Shown: positions 1 to 14,000 of the stretch, in pieces
How positions within the stretch are numbered: the stretch's first letter is position 1
Layout: each line of letters opens with the position of its first letter
Origin: Balanoglossus misakiensis
Lineage: Eukaryota > Hemichordata
Assembly (NCBI GenBank): GCA_040954595.2
Contig: CM082582.2
Coordinates: 10,602,001 to 10,666,000 of the forward strand
Direction: 5' to 3'
Length of the DNA: 64,000 nucleotides
Notes under the pieces: model-generated
The model's database searches: none
What the model saw: the letters and a program-made list of their open reading frames with translations, nothing else
Told to the model about the DNA's origin: nothing
Program-made: the position numbers and the translations under genes

Positions 1-2072
1 GTCCGTCCGCCTGACTGTCTAACCATTTTCTACATAACTGTCAATCAATCAAACAATCACTTAATCAAACAATCAGTCAATCAATCAATCAAACAACCAA
101 CCAACAAATCCGTTTAAAGATCAATCAGTTAGCCTGTCGATCAGTCTTAGTCAGTCAGTCAACCTCTGCAGTTATCATCCTCAATTCTCAAGTTTACGTC
201 TGTTATGTTTCGAAGGGGAACAAATTTAGAGGCACCGGTTTTCGCATAAATTCTTGTTGAAATTGACCACTTAAGAGATGTAAGATCTTAGCAGCAAAGA
301 GAATCGGTAGCATAGTAGCATAACCTCAAAGGTCTCATTCCACAAAGGTCAATAAACCGTCCTTGGAAAACAAAATCCAATAATACGGATCTCGAAGTGT
401 GCTTCTATAACCTTATGAATTCCTGTGGTCCGCATTTGGCACATAGTACCACTACTGTATACCAAACGGTCCAGTTATTGTTTACAAACCGCATCCCCCA
501 AATTTTAAGAATATTGCGCGCGTTTGGTGGGAAATAAAATAACGTCACCGGAATGTAAACATCCTCAGCTGGTGCGGCTTTCGCCTTCAGATTTTCTATC
601 ACTCGCGTCTGACCAAATGTAGTTCAAATTATATATTATTTACCGTTAGAAAAGTACCACTTGTTGCCCAGTATGACGCGTGCGTTTGCTTTTATCTTCC
701 ATGTTGGAGAGATTCAGATATAGTAAGCAATAACGTCATGATACTAAGTTCTGCTGCTGAGACCGACCTACACGGCGTTTGTGGTCTTCTAAATATGCTC
801 GTAATCCACAGCCTTGGGATTCCTGTAGACCCCGGGCGGTTTATGTTTCGCTGGCGTGATGTAGGACCGCACACGACACGTGTAAGATGACCATCACACC
901 CTGCCTCCGAACATTGAATGGCTCAAAGCATTATAAAAGTAATGCGCGAAACGTGCGTGTACAGAACACTGGTCAAATCTCGATATTCAATAATCAATAA
1001 GTGATTTTTCTCACAAATTTCATCATCATCATCATCATCACCACCACCACCACCACCACCACCACCACCTTCACCGCAACCACCATCGTTTTGTTGCCAA
1101 TGATTTGCGGCTTGTGTGAAGGCCAACTCTGAAATCGCCGAAGTTCAGCACAGACTCCATGGAACAGACCAACCACATGGTTGTTTAGTTATGAACACAC
1201 ACAGACTACAAAGGGAAACAATAGTAAAGCAGCAGCAGCCGGTCTGGCAAGCCCAGAATGCATTCTCACTAGCTGAAGACTATTTATAAGTTGGTACGAT
1301 ATATACCTTGCAATTTACAAACCAAGTTGAGAATAATGTCCGACTGAAGTCGACTTTCACCGGGAGATGAACTTCAGAATTACGTTATATTTTGAAGTTC
1401 AATAAACAGACTCCTCTCTGCTCCAACTTGGTTCCAAACCAGAGAGGGCGTGCATGTGTGTGCAGTCACATTAATTTTAATGATGACGTGCCTACCATCA
1501 CGTGGACGCCCACCGGTTGTGTTGCATATTGTTATCCGGCATTGTTATTAACCAGTACCATATCGTCTGCGCGTTTTCATTGTTTACTTTTTATATCGAC
1601 GCAATAACAGCTCTTGATTTTTTGGTATATTTCGGAGAAATTCTGTGACAGGCTGTGATAGTGGACACTCGCTGGTATTCATGGCTAAAATTTGTCGCAG
1701 CGACGAAATTGGACTTCGAACTAGTCTTCCAGAGTGTATGTAATAGTTAGACCCTAAACCCTGTCATTTAATCGGACTACGTCGATATTTAGAGCGTTTT
1801 ATTTAATTGCCAATTACGTGCTTCGTCGCTCAACAAGGACCGGTAAACGAGAGTATCTCTACCACTCCTGTTGTTTTGCGAGTTCGGGACTGATCTACCA
1901 GCTGAATTATAAAATGTACCACCACCTGTTGGGTTTGGAGCCGGGTGGCACATAAGCGGATCGTTGTTAATATTTGCACGCATCGGGACTGAATGTATAG
2001 CCGACAGATATCTTTTGTATCTGTGGACATCTAGTTCGTTGTTCCAAAGGTGGGCGTGTGGCTGCCAGGGAC
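1..2072. other. Upstream region of the ATP9-like gene, no gene seen
   Basis: No convincing exon was found on either strand. Positions 40-170 are a degenerate AATC/AGTC tetranucleotide-rich stretch. A CAT/CAC trinucleotide run lies at 1021-1069 and is listed separately. The last 250 bp before the inferred ATP9 start are richer in CpG than their surroundings, which fits a promoter, but no TATA box or other defined element could be assigned. Short ORFs here look like chance or are antisense to exon 1. Confidence 0.5.
1021..1069. repeat. CAT then CAC trinucleotide microsatellite
   Basis: A run of CAT units passes directly into a run of CAC units. On the minus strand it would read as Gly/Asp or Val/Met homopolymers in short ORFs, which are artefacts of the repeat. 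Confidence 0.9.
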
Positions 2073-5000
2073 ATGGCGGGCAGCACGGAATACACTGTTC
2101 TACCGATGCCATCACAGGAGGGATCGATCAATCGACGGACGCCAACTTCGATTCTTGATCGAGTCACATCAGACGATGTCGAGGTGGAAGTCAGGCGGGG
2201 TAGAAGGGCTGGACCCAGATCTCGCAAACCACGTGGATTGATCCAGCCGTATGTTTTGAAAAGGTAATAATAATAACGCAGTAGTTGCTAGACGTGCGCA
2301 AAGGCGTATGCGCGAGTCGAGGCTGGCCTAGTTACAATGCCAGAATCTGTCAATTTTACATAGATTGAAGGACTCCCCGTGTCACAGGGTCAGGGTTTGA
2401 TTCATACATAGATAGGCTGGTAACAGATAAAGAATATTGACATTGAACTCAGATCTCTCTATATATTTAACATTGTGTCCATCACATCATACATGTACTA
2501 GTAGTTAGTTTGTGCATACACATTAAATTATTTATTATAAAGTAAAACAAAGGCAAGCACATTTGCGCTTTAACTGCTTCTAGCCTTATTCTCAGGTCAT
2601 TCATTCATTCATTCATTCATTCATTCATTCATTCATTCATTCATTCATTCATTCATTCATTCATTCATTCATTCATTCATTCATTCGAGAACTGAAAGTC
2701 ACGCGATAATGACTGGGATAAAATGCGATAAAGATCAGTGCGTGCGTCCACATATCAAATGACTAGGCCATGATTCATTCGAGAAAGCGCCCCCTAGTGT
2801 TGGTGTTTTGATCAATTTAATGATGGCGGACGACGTAACGCTGAAAGTGATATTGAATCCGAAACGGCGGTCGGCAGGTCGATACTACAGGTCACATAGG
2901 TACTGTCTATGTTATTAATTATTTATCAAGGTATTCCCCGCGTAGCTTGTACATTCTTCCAGCAGTGGGCCCCATTTTGCCTTAAAATATGTTATAATCA
3001 AACCGGAAGAAGAAAATGGGAGAGCGCCGTAGCAGGTGACGATTGACTTTCTGTTGTAGGTGTTGTGTGGTTTCACCGCATTGTGTTTTATTTGCATATA
3101 TCACCATAAAACCCAACAAAAGAAGGGGTTGACCCTACAGTCGGTGATATCCGCCTATCTACCGGTACACGTCAACAGGGCCGAAATCATGACGGCCTAA
3201 TATGCGTAAAAGTTCCGTCAAGACCACTGCTGTGTACGTCAGACTGAACCGTGTCAGGTAAATTTATAAACCAATGGCGCCACGTAACTATTTTTAAGTG
3301 ATCAGTGGTTATTTTTAGAATCATTAATATGGATACTGGTTTTGGTGGTGGTGGTAGCACTACTAGTAGAAGGTACATATACAGAGAGCGTTTGTGTGAT
3401 GATCTCCCTGAAAGACTAATATGTAACATAGATATGTCGAAACAGTATGGGGTGCACGTACGTTTGAAATGGACATCAATAACAACATTTTAATATCAAA
3501 TCTGGTAATTTCCATTGGCGGAAGTCAACGTGCCATTTAACTAGCATTTTTAAGGGATAATAACGTAATAGGACGTCCAAATACACGTTTTAACAGATCC
3601 AAAAACAGTTGTGAGGAGATTAAATAGCCTATGTTCATGTGTGTGTGGATAGGAATTTATGAAGTCATCTGTTATTTTAAGTCTTACAATCTCCCAACAT
3701 TTCAATGGCAGGATCAGTACTGGTTGCTGTATATTGACTAGGGTTAGGGATTAGGTCTGCAACACACATGATTCAGAAGCAAGGGTGCTTTTAGTAGAGA
3801 TTGGAGGAAGTACAGTACCCAGCAGGTCATGTAAGTTCAACACAAACTTCCACTATGGCTGTAGTGTTAATTCTGTCAGTCCCTATGAACAATACTGGAG
3901 ACAGTTAGGAATTTCACACAACTATAGTCAATTGTGTGGCACCTGATACATGCCATTGAATGTGGCTGTGAAACCTGGCCAGTTGTCCAGGCTCTGCAGC
4001 TGGGCTTATTTTGCATAACATGCAAATGGTTGCTCATGACCTCTGTAAGGTTTATGATTGGTCAGATTTATTCACACCCATTCCTGATTGGTCAGTCTTT
4101 CAGCATACCTTTCATTGTCTTTGTGACACCCCCTTCAGCTTGGCCTGGCAAGGTTGCTTCTGATTAGTCAATACCTTGTCAGCTCAATCTGATGTTGTCA
4201 TACTATTTCATAAGTAAAGGTCATGTGTTACTTTGAGAGGTGTTTGATTGGATCAAACCCAGTTTCATTCATGGATGTCTGAAAATAAAATAACTGCAAT
4301 GAAAGCCAAAGACATCACTGACCAGACCAGTATATGTAGCTAGTGAAAAATCAACAACAGACAACTGCAGGGATTCTAAATTTCTGAAAATGCGCCCTCT
4401 GTGGTCAGATTAGGTATATGGGCAACGCCTATGGCCATGATGTCTATTTACTATCACATTGTCTCTGTTTGTTCACCAAAAAATCCTGACTTTTTTTTGT
4501 GTCCTTCAGTGTATTAAACCAAACCATATGTTGAGTTTAAGATGATTGTTGAAAGACAACCCAAATGGACAATGAAAGTGGCAGATAAAATATGTGAATA
4601 GACTTTGCAACCATACGTAAAATTTAATTGCAGTGCACAAAAATTGCCGGAAATTGGAATATCAATTTTATTTAGAGGAGTCTGATTTGTTTCTAATGTT
4701 TGTTAGGTTACTGGTTATATTAAGTAACAGGTCATAATGTGAACAGTGTCACTGAATGCAAGAACGACAGTCAATGACAAATTGTCAAAATGCTAATTTC
4801 AGCTAGAAATATGACAATTAGATTGATGGCAGAATATAATGAATTCCGCTGGTTAAGAATATACCATAACATTGACAGGGGTGGTTCTCCAGAGAAGTGT
4901 TGGGGGTGTCACAATTGCATACATGTATTTCCTAAAATTTGAAAAAAAAAGAATAAATAAATTTTGCATGGTTATTTTGTGCTTGCCCTGTTGTGATTTT

Positions 5001-8000
5001 TAAAGAAGCTTCAAAATTTAAAATCAGTGGGTGTGTCTGTCAGTTGGTTGGTTAGGCAGTTCTGCCTCCCCCAGTGGAAAAAATGGAATGTGCCACAAAC
5101 ATGAACGTTCATGTAGCCCACGTATCACTTGTTACACGATGTTGAATTCCGTCCGTCAATCCGGGCCGATCCCGACCACAATATCCAGTTGACTGTCCGC
5201 GGAAATCTGTGAAAAGGACTAGCTGTCTTGTGCTGGAATTTTCTGTCTTTGCACTTTGTCTTTTTTTCGTGGGTTTCCCTTTCGAAAAGGTTTTTGTGTG
5301 TGTATCTGTCTGGGTCGTAGCGATTCACCATCCCGCAGTGTGTCAAGCCACAGACATCTGTTACCACGGCAAGCTGGTAAGCAGACATGTAATTAAAATA
5401 GCATTTTTCATCTACATTTATAAAGAAATATATTTATATTAATTTTTCTTGCTAAAAAAATGTATGTAGCTGAGTGTGCATATATTAAGCTGTAAATTAA
5501 TTTTTCACTAAATAATTCCTTGCTATTCTGTATATTTTTCTGATTAATCAAAATACTGCCAAGCCCATCTTGTCAGCGTGACAGTGTTTAATTTACAACC
5601 CGTGTGAAGGTGTATTTTTAACTCCGCCAGGGGAAATGAGAAAATTTCTCTGCCATATGTAAATTACTCACAGGAAATGCGAATCAGCCATCCTGATTAA
5701 AATTAAGTGCACCTTTTTTGTCAAAATTCTTTGATAGTTTAATCCCCTTATATATGTTGATCTGATTATATTGTCAACATATTTACAGACTTTGAAACAA
5801 CATAACAATGTCTAAATCTAATATCAAAGGACAACAGTGTCAATAATTTCTGTTAGCTTCATGTCAATATTATGGCAAGGTGTAAGTTGGACATTATATT
5901 TGTCCACCCAACCCAAAGTGACCCATGACAAAATTTAGCGGAGGCTTTCCCAACTAAATTTCCCAAATACAAAATACAATGTGGGGCACCCTTTCAGATA
6001 GAGTTCGGGGGTCGAGGTGACATACCTTTTTTTTAAAATTCCTGAGCCACTTGAAAGCCTGGTCGTTTAAATAACATGCAACAAGGTACCAGTAGAAAAA
6101 TCGTTTCTAAAATACGAATATGTACCGGTAAAATATGTGCATGTGCATGCATAACATCGGGGCGTTTTTGTGCAGGTCTAGAAGATGAATAATGTACATA
6201 TGCCTTCAGATAATGTGGCCATGTCTGAGATTCAGAATTAAAGTTTAAATATTTTTTGCAGGTGACAAGCAAGCAGTTAATCAAAACCATTTTTTTACTA
6301 GGTACAGATGTACTATCTTGTTACAAATATGGTGCATTGTTATAAATATGGTGCATACAAATTATTCTGTGTCTAATTTTAATTTTAATCTGCTGTTGGT
6401 TGACACAGCACAGGTGCAGTCTTTGCTCATTAGCTATGTTCTTGTGACATAATTTTGGGATCAGAAACAACAGGATTTGGTCAAAAAAGTTCATTAATGA
6501 TTAAATTCTGAAAAAATGGAGATATTACAATTGTGTCTTGCAACAACATCTCTAGACTTCCCTTATAAGGAGTTCTTGGAGAAACAGCTAAATTTGCATA
6601 CATCATTTCCCAGTCATTGCATTAGCAGATGGGTGTGTTTGCTTTGCTTGTACATTGTACAGTTTAACATTATTTTTTTAATTGTAGTACATGTATCTGA
6701 CTAGGGTCTTAAAGATTGTGCCTGCCAGGGAGTAGTAGATATTTATTTGCGTTCTTTCTTGTAATACTGATACTTAGAATTATAATACATGAAGAATTAT
6801 GACATCACTGTCAGGATAAATTTGAATGGACCTGAAATGATTTACAAGACATCTTTGTGCAGATGGCACTTACAACCTGCCTGCAGCAGTCTCACAAGAC
6901 TGTTCCTGATTGGTCAACTTGGGTCTCCAAACAGGTGCACACCCAGGTGTATGATCATAAACATGTAAATGCCCCTTCAATTCTCAGCTCAGTTCTCCTT
7001 TGTAAAGAGCTTCTTTCCGCCTCTTCACAGATTCACTTCAGAAGATGATTCCTCGTCCTTAGACGAAGTGCCGCTAATGATGTCAGAGGACGGGTTCGAC
7101 AGCGAAAACGAAAGTTTAACACGGCGCAGGAAACAGCACAGAAGCTATGGCAGTCGTCTGGCCTGGTGCCTGTGCTGTGGATGGAAAGACAACCTCTTCA
7201 GGTAACGGTGCATTTCACTGAAGTAGCTATTACCCGAAAAACATTTCTGACCTACAGAATTTCTCCCTGTTGTCCATAGCAGTTACTAGTATTTACCGCA
7301 AACACTCCATGCTCCTGTCATTTCAACTATAAAAAGCCAATGTGAGAAACATATAATCATAAATGCAATTTTGATTATATCATGGCTGTTCTCCTTTCAA
7401 CTGTCATTTGCACAAACAATCATAGGGGGGGGGGGGGGGGGGCACACAACAGAGTGCTTCAGAACCTGTTGATGCCTGCTTTGGTTTTTTTTTGTTGCCG
7501 GTATGCATGCCGCATTTTTTCAGGTGTTATGGGCAAATATAATAGACAAGTGTGTGCTTAATAAATCGTTTGTCCGTGGTCAATGAACAAAGGCCTCATT
7601 GTCGGATAAGTCTCTTTCCCGTAAGTGGGGTTGTTGGCCGAGGGATTGGTGTGTGGCCCCACATAGAGACCCTCTTTAAGTTTGTCTCAAGTTGTCATGA
7701 AAGACCTGATTCATTCATTGGTCACCCCATCTGCTGGCAATGTTGCAGGAGACTATGCTTGTGTATATTTGAAAAGAAAACACTCATTAAAAGACTGAGA
7801 GACCCACATATTGAAGGCCTGGAGGCAGACATGTTAAATGAGAATGTCATTTTATGATTCAGTTTTTTTTTACATCTTCTCTTTTCCCCACACACAGTTA
7901 TCTCGATTCCCTGAAGAAAAGATGCTTCAAGCCGAAGGAATTGAAGTCCAGAACAGTAGCCATTGGAAAGAGGGCAGTCTTTCAACAGAAACATGCGCCA

Positions 8001-11000
8001 AATATTATACGAAATCAGAAGTACAGTGTTATTACATTTATTCCATTGGTGAGTTAGTTACAACAATTGAAACAAATCAAATCTATCAAGTCAATCTACA
8101 TGTAGATTATTTTCAGTGACCTTTTTTTCTAAAATGATGCATTTATTCTTGAGTAGGCAGCGCTCCATTCCGATCGCTCTGCTGCATAAATTAGTCAGTC
8201 TGTCAGCATCCAGCCATCCATAATTTATTCTCGCGATCTGTCTAGAAACTGAGCTGAGTTTGCCTTCTGCATCTTGAAGACGTTGAATCAATCTTCAGCA
8301 AATTTAACAGCAAGGCATTTCACTAGCCTGCTAGTCATAACAAATTCTTATCCAGTGTCTAAGTACACTGAAGAAAATCCATCCATACTTACATTATGTC
8401 TTATTCTGTTTATTTTTTTTTCAGGTGCTTTTTAATCAGTTCAAGTTCTTTCTTAACTTGTATTTCCTCATAGTCGCACTTTCACAATTTATACCAGCAG
8501 TTAGGATTGGTTATTTATATACATACTGGCTTCCGTTGGTAAGATTCCATTTTTTTATTCGCCATGTCTTATCCTTCGTCCTGTGATGTAAAATGCATTG
8601 TTGTGTGTACTCTATTGTAAGTTTCACAAGATACATATCTAGATAAACTACCTCTGAATGATGAAAATATAACCGTCCCCATCGCATGTGTGTAACCATG
8701 TTTGTGTCCTGTTGCAGGGTTTTGTCATTTTTGTAACCATGTGCCGAGAGGCAGTGGACGACTTTAGGCGGTTTCGACGAGACAGAGAGGTCAACAGTCA
8801 GCTGTACAGCAAACTCACCAAAGAAGGAATCATCAAGATACCAAGTTCCGCCATCAAAGTGTCTGATATCATTTTTGTGGAAAAGGTTAGTGGGACTTGA
8901 AAATTGCTGTGGTTTTTACAAGCAGCCATCTTCAGTAAAGGATAATGCACATGCTGACCGAAATATGAATGTTGTTTACTGCGTGTGTTCAAATTCAAAA
9001 TATTGCAAGTAAATAGGTCCTGTTAATGTTTTAAACACCGTAATAGATGTCACCTTGAAACAACATCATTCTAATATAATATATAACATTTTGAAGGAAT
9101 TTACATATTTTGTGTTTTTTTTCCAGTTCATGATTTAGAAAGTGGTAAGAGTATTTGCACAAGCCAATACATAGACACTCTAATCGCGGTAACCAAAGTA
9201 ACGCAATTGTTCTTTTGTGCATTTTATTTTTGATAGGATCAGCGGGTGCCAGCTGACATGGTGTTTCTACGCACGACAGAAAAATCCGGTAAGACTCAAT
9301 AACACTGCAGCTGATGTCGGATTTATTAAAAGAAAAAAGAGGCAAATCTATGCCCCTGGTTCTAGTGTTAGGTGTGACCTCGCTGTCTGCATATTAGGCG
9401 TGAATGCATAATTTAGTTCTCACTGATAATTTTCATAATTTATGGTCCTGCTGAAGTGAATTTCTGTGCACATTTGTGCGTTCCTATTGCACTCTATTAG
9501 TACACATAGTTTTCATGTTTTGAATTGGCTTATATACTGTATTTTTCTGTAAAAGCATTAATTTTCATGGGATTTAAATTCACTGTTTTAATGTCTGGAA
9601 ATGTTTATTGAAACTTTTTTTCCTTTTTTGTATCTAGGATCATGTTTCATCCGTACCGATCAGCTAGATGGTGAGACCGATTGGAAACTGAGACTAGCAG
9701 TGACACCATGTCAGAGACTACCGACTAATCGAGTAAGTCCCCCTCTATTGGCGAAGAGAGGACTGTTTTGTCATTCTGTGTTCTGGCTTGGAGTAGCCAT
9801 CTTCATGTATGCCATCATAAATGTGTCAAGTATCGTGAAACAAAGTCATGGCGTTATCTTGTGTCAAAAAGACAATCATACACAAGTACACTGTTGGAAA
9901 ATAGCATTTTTGATGTTTAAAAAAATGGCACCCTTCTCATTGCAGGACCTGTTTGAGATTTCAGCAGAAATCTTCGCTGAGAAACCACAGAAGGATATTT
10001 ACAGTTTTGTAGGCACGTTTTCCAGATACGACGATGGTAGGGAAGAGTTTCCACTCTCGACCGAGAATACACTATGGGCTGACACAGTAGTTGCTTCAGG
10101 TAAGCATATTGGAATAATCAGAATTGTGTGTGAGTCTGTATTTTTTAAGCTTCAAGGTAGAAGTACAGATGTTGAATAACAAATATGGTGTGTGAGACAC
10201 AATGTGAATGTTTAGTTATGTGCTTTGTGTTTGGTTTCTCCAGGTACTGCCATCGGAGCAGTCATTTACACAGGAAGAGAGACCAGGGCAGTGATGAACA
10301 CATCCAGACCGGCGGCCAAAGTTGGACTGCTTGACCTGGAGGTCAACACCCAAACCAAAGTGCTCTTTGTGGCTACAGTGCTCCTGTCCTTGACTTTGAT
10401 CGCCCTCAAGGTCAGTATAGCTGCCACCAGTGAAAATTATGCATTTACATCTAGTACTGAGTCTTTCATATTGACACACAAAAATACACAAATTAACAAT
10501 GTGATATTTTTCTTATTTCAGGGTTTCACTGGTCTCTGGTACAGATACTTCTTTCGCTTTGTTCTTCTCTTTTCGTCCATTATTCCACTGAGGTGAGTAA
10601 AGCCAAGGCTTTGAAAGATCTAAATTATCTGTAAAATGTGAAATACAAGAGGAAAGTATACATTGTACATCAGTATAAAGCCAATGATTGAGTGCTCATA
10701 TTTGATTCTATTTTTTCAGTTTACGTGTCAATCTTGACATGGGAAAGATGGTGTACTCATTCATGATCCAGCGGGACAAGGAGATTCCGGAAACGGTGGT
10801 CAGATCGACTACTATCCCGGAAGAACTTGGCAGGATCCAGTATGTGCTATCGGACAAAACAGGAACACTAACTCAAAATGACATGGTATGTTGTGTAGTA
10901 GTATGTTCATAATGTACTTCAATATGGGATCCCTTTTTTTATATGGACAGTATTTGAACATGTAAACCATTCATTAGGGGTAAATTTTGTGACTTCAATA

Positions 11001-14000
11001 TGGAAAGGGGAAAAATTTTCATCACTAAACTATATCTCTCTGTTATCCCAGGTGTTTAAGAGGCTACATCTTGGCACAGTGTCATTCGGCCAAGATTCCG
11101 TCGATGAGGTCATCAGTCACGTACGAACATACTACATGCAGCAGGGTACGGGCACCACAACCTTAACGCCGACCAAACGATCAAGCGCCGTGAGACGCAC
11201 CATCGTGTCCCGGACCCATGAGGCAGTCAAAGCGCTGGCTCTCTGTCACAATGTTACCCCGGTGTACGAGGAAAATGGCATCGCAGAGAACGGTTCCTTA
11301 CCGGGCGATAAAATGTCTGAGGCGGTTGTCACCTACCAAGCTGCCAGCCCAGATGAGGTAATAATCTGTTTTTACTGAAATTTGCATTAGTCAGTCCACT
11401 TTTGTCCGATTTTTTTTCCTGCCAAAATAATAATGAACATTTTAGTAGCTGTTTCAAAAGGAAGATACATAATTATTTTTGTAGAAATTGTAATTTTTCT
11501 GTGGTTTGTAATTATTTCAGGTCGCTCTAGTGAATTGGACTGAGCTGGTCGGCTTGACCTTGGTGGAACGCGATCTGACCTCCATGCAGCTACGGACTCC
11601 TCTGAACACCATCCACACATTTACAATCTTGCAGTTGTTTCCGTTCACCTCAGAGAGAAAGAGAATGGGTATCATTTTGAGGGTGAGTTGAACCCTTTCC
11701 TCCCCCATTTATCTGTGTATGGATCAGACCATGCTGTTGAAAACGATAGGGTCGAACCATTGGGTAGACGTGAGAGAGGGTGTATTATATAGCCGATCTT
11801 ATAGCCTTGTCCACTGGATGAGAAATGAATATTCAAATTTAAATGGCTGGTTGGTTTGATTTCAGCTTTCTTTATGCAGCGATTATAATTTCTTATGTTA
11901 TTTTTCCTGTAATTTTTCACAGGAGGAGAGTACTGGTGAAATCATCTTTTACATGAAAGGTGCCGATGTCGTGATGGGTAACATTGTGCAGTACAATGAC
12001 TGGTTGGATGAAGAGGTTAGTTGGTTTCAGTGATAACAGCATGTTGAATTGCTTGTTAAATTTTTCAATTGAAACAGGATTTAAAGGCACTCACTCACAT
12101 TTTTTCTCTCACTCTCTCTAGTGTGGAAACATGGCCAGAGAGGGTCTCAGAACACTAGTGGTTGCCAAGAAACGACTGACAGAAGAACAATACAATGATT
12201 TTGAGGTGAGTAGCTGCCAGAAAATATTACCAAAGAACATTGTCATTCAAAGGTGTTTTCCTACTGATGTTTTGAAATCTAAATCGTAAAATTGGCAGAC
12301 CAGTTTTTTGATGTGCACAATGTGATAAGTCAAAGGAGAGTTTTCTGGAATTTTTTTTTCATTTTGAACTTCCATCCGCAGATGAGATACAACCAGGCCA
12401 AACTGAGCATTCAAGATCGAACGTCTAAAGTAGCAGCGGTGGAAGAGAGTTTAGAGAGAGACATGGAGTTGCTTTGCATCACAGGGGTGGAGGACAAGCT
12501 TCAAGTCGATGTCAGACCCACACTTGAACTGCTTCGAAACGCTGGCATCAAAGTAAGTAGTTCAGTTCAGCATCTGTGTTATATCAACAGGGTAATTATA
12601 TTTTACAGAGAAAGATGACTCCCGATTTGCTGAATGCAGGATTTTGAGCCAATGACAGCTGTTGTACCATTGTCTGATTGTCCCCCTTCAGGTATGGATG
12701 TTGACAGGGGACAAGCTGGAAACCGCCACGTGCATCGCCAAAAGTTCAAGGCTGGTCTCCAGAACTCAAGACGTTCACATCTTCAGGAATGTCCTCAACA
12801 GAACAGACGCCCATTTGGAGTTGAACGCTTTCAGACGAAAAAGTGACTGTGCCTTAGTCATCAAAGGAGATGATATGGATGTAAGTTTTCATCTATTCCA
12901 CCTCACGGCCGAATTTTAAAAACGTAAAGTCACACAAGTCTGCTGACTTGGATTATAACAACAGGGCATGTTGAAGGAGACAAAAGTTCTTCCAAGTGTT
13001 TAACACAACTTATTTCTCCCCAAAACAGGTGTGTCTGCAGTATTATGAACATGAGTTCATGGAGTTGGCATGCCAGTGTCCAGCCGTGGTCTGCTGCAGG
13101 TGTTCACCAACACAGAAAGCGGACATTGTACAGTTGATCAAGACACACACCAACAAACGCACATGTGCAATAGGTATGGCTGTTTGTTGGCCCTTTTATG
13201 TGTACTGGAAATTACTGAGTATGATTTGAAGCTCTGCATAATTATTCACTTACGTATTTTTCGATTTTTCAATTTCATTGTAGGGGACGGTGGCAATGAT
13301 GTCAGTATGATTCAAGTAGCAGATGCAGGTATTGGTATTGTTGGCAAGGTAAGTTGTCATGACAACCTATGGCCACCATACCATCCTCTGGTCGACATTT
13401 AATAGCTTTTTTGAATATTTAACAAACTACACAGGAAAGTTGTGTTGAGTTCTGATAGGCTTCTCAAAAGTTAATGGGTAATAAGCAGGAAAGATACAAA
13501 TTCTTAGCATTGACAATGCCTATGCAAACTATAGCCACTGACCATCGATGTCTTTCTCCTTTGACAGGAAGGAAGACAGGCCTCGCTAGCGGCCGATTTC
13601 TCCATCACCCAATTCAAACACGTCGGTCGATTACTTATGGTTCACGGGAGAAACAGTTACAAGCGATCAGCAACACTCAGTCACTTTGTGATGCATCGTG
13701 GTCTCATCATATCAGTCATGCAGGCCATATTCTCTTCGGTTTTCTACTTATCTTCCATCGCGCTGTATCAGGGTTTCTTGACAGTCGGGTGAGTTGAAAA
13801 TAATCTAGTGTGTCAAGAGTTCAAGTTAATGCACCGTTTTGTCTGGCAAATGTGTGTATGTGTGTGTTTCGATTTGATGAACTTCATGGCCGATTGTTGA
13901 TACAGATTGTTTGCAGTTTGGTAGTGCTGTCTCAGGACATAAAAATGTCCAAGTCATAACTCATCAGAAAGGTTAAAACACTCAAATGTTAATTCTGTTT

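Noticed and set aside
923-1176. ORFs with poly-Gly, poly-Asp or poly-Val tracts
   Set aside because: They translate the CAT/CAC microsatellite at 1021-1069.
1830-2227. Minus-strand ORFs opposite ATP9 exon 1 as a divergent gene
   Set aside because: They are shadows of a GC-rich exon and lack splice or family support.
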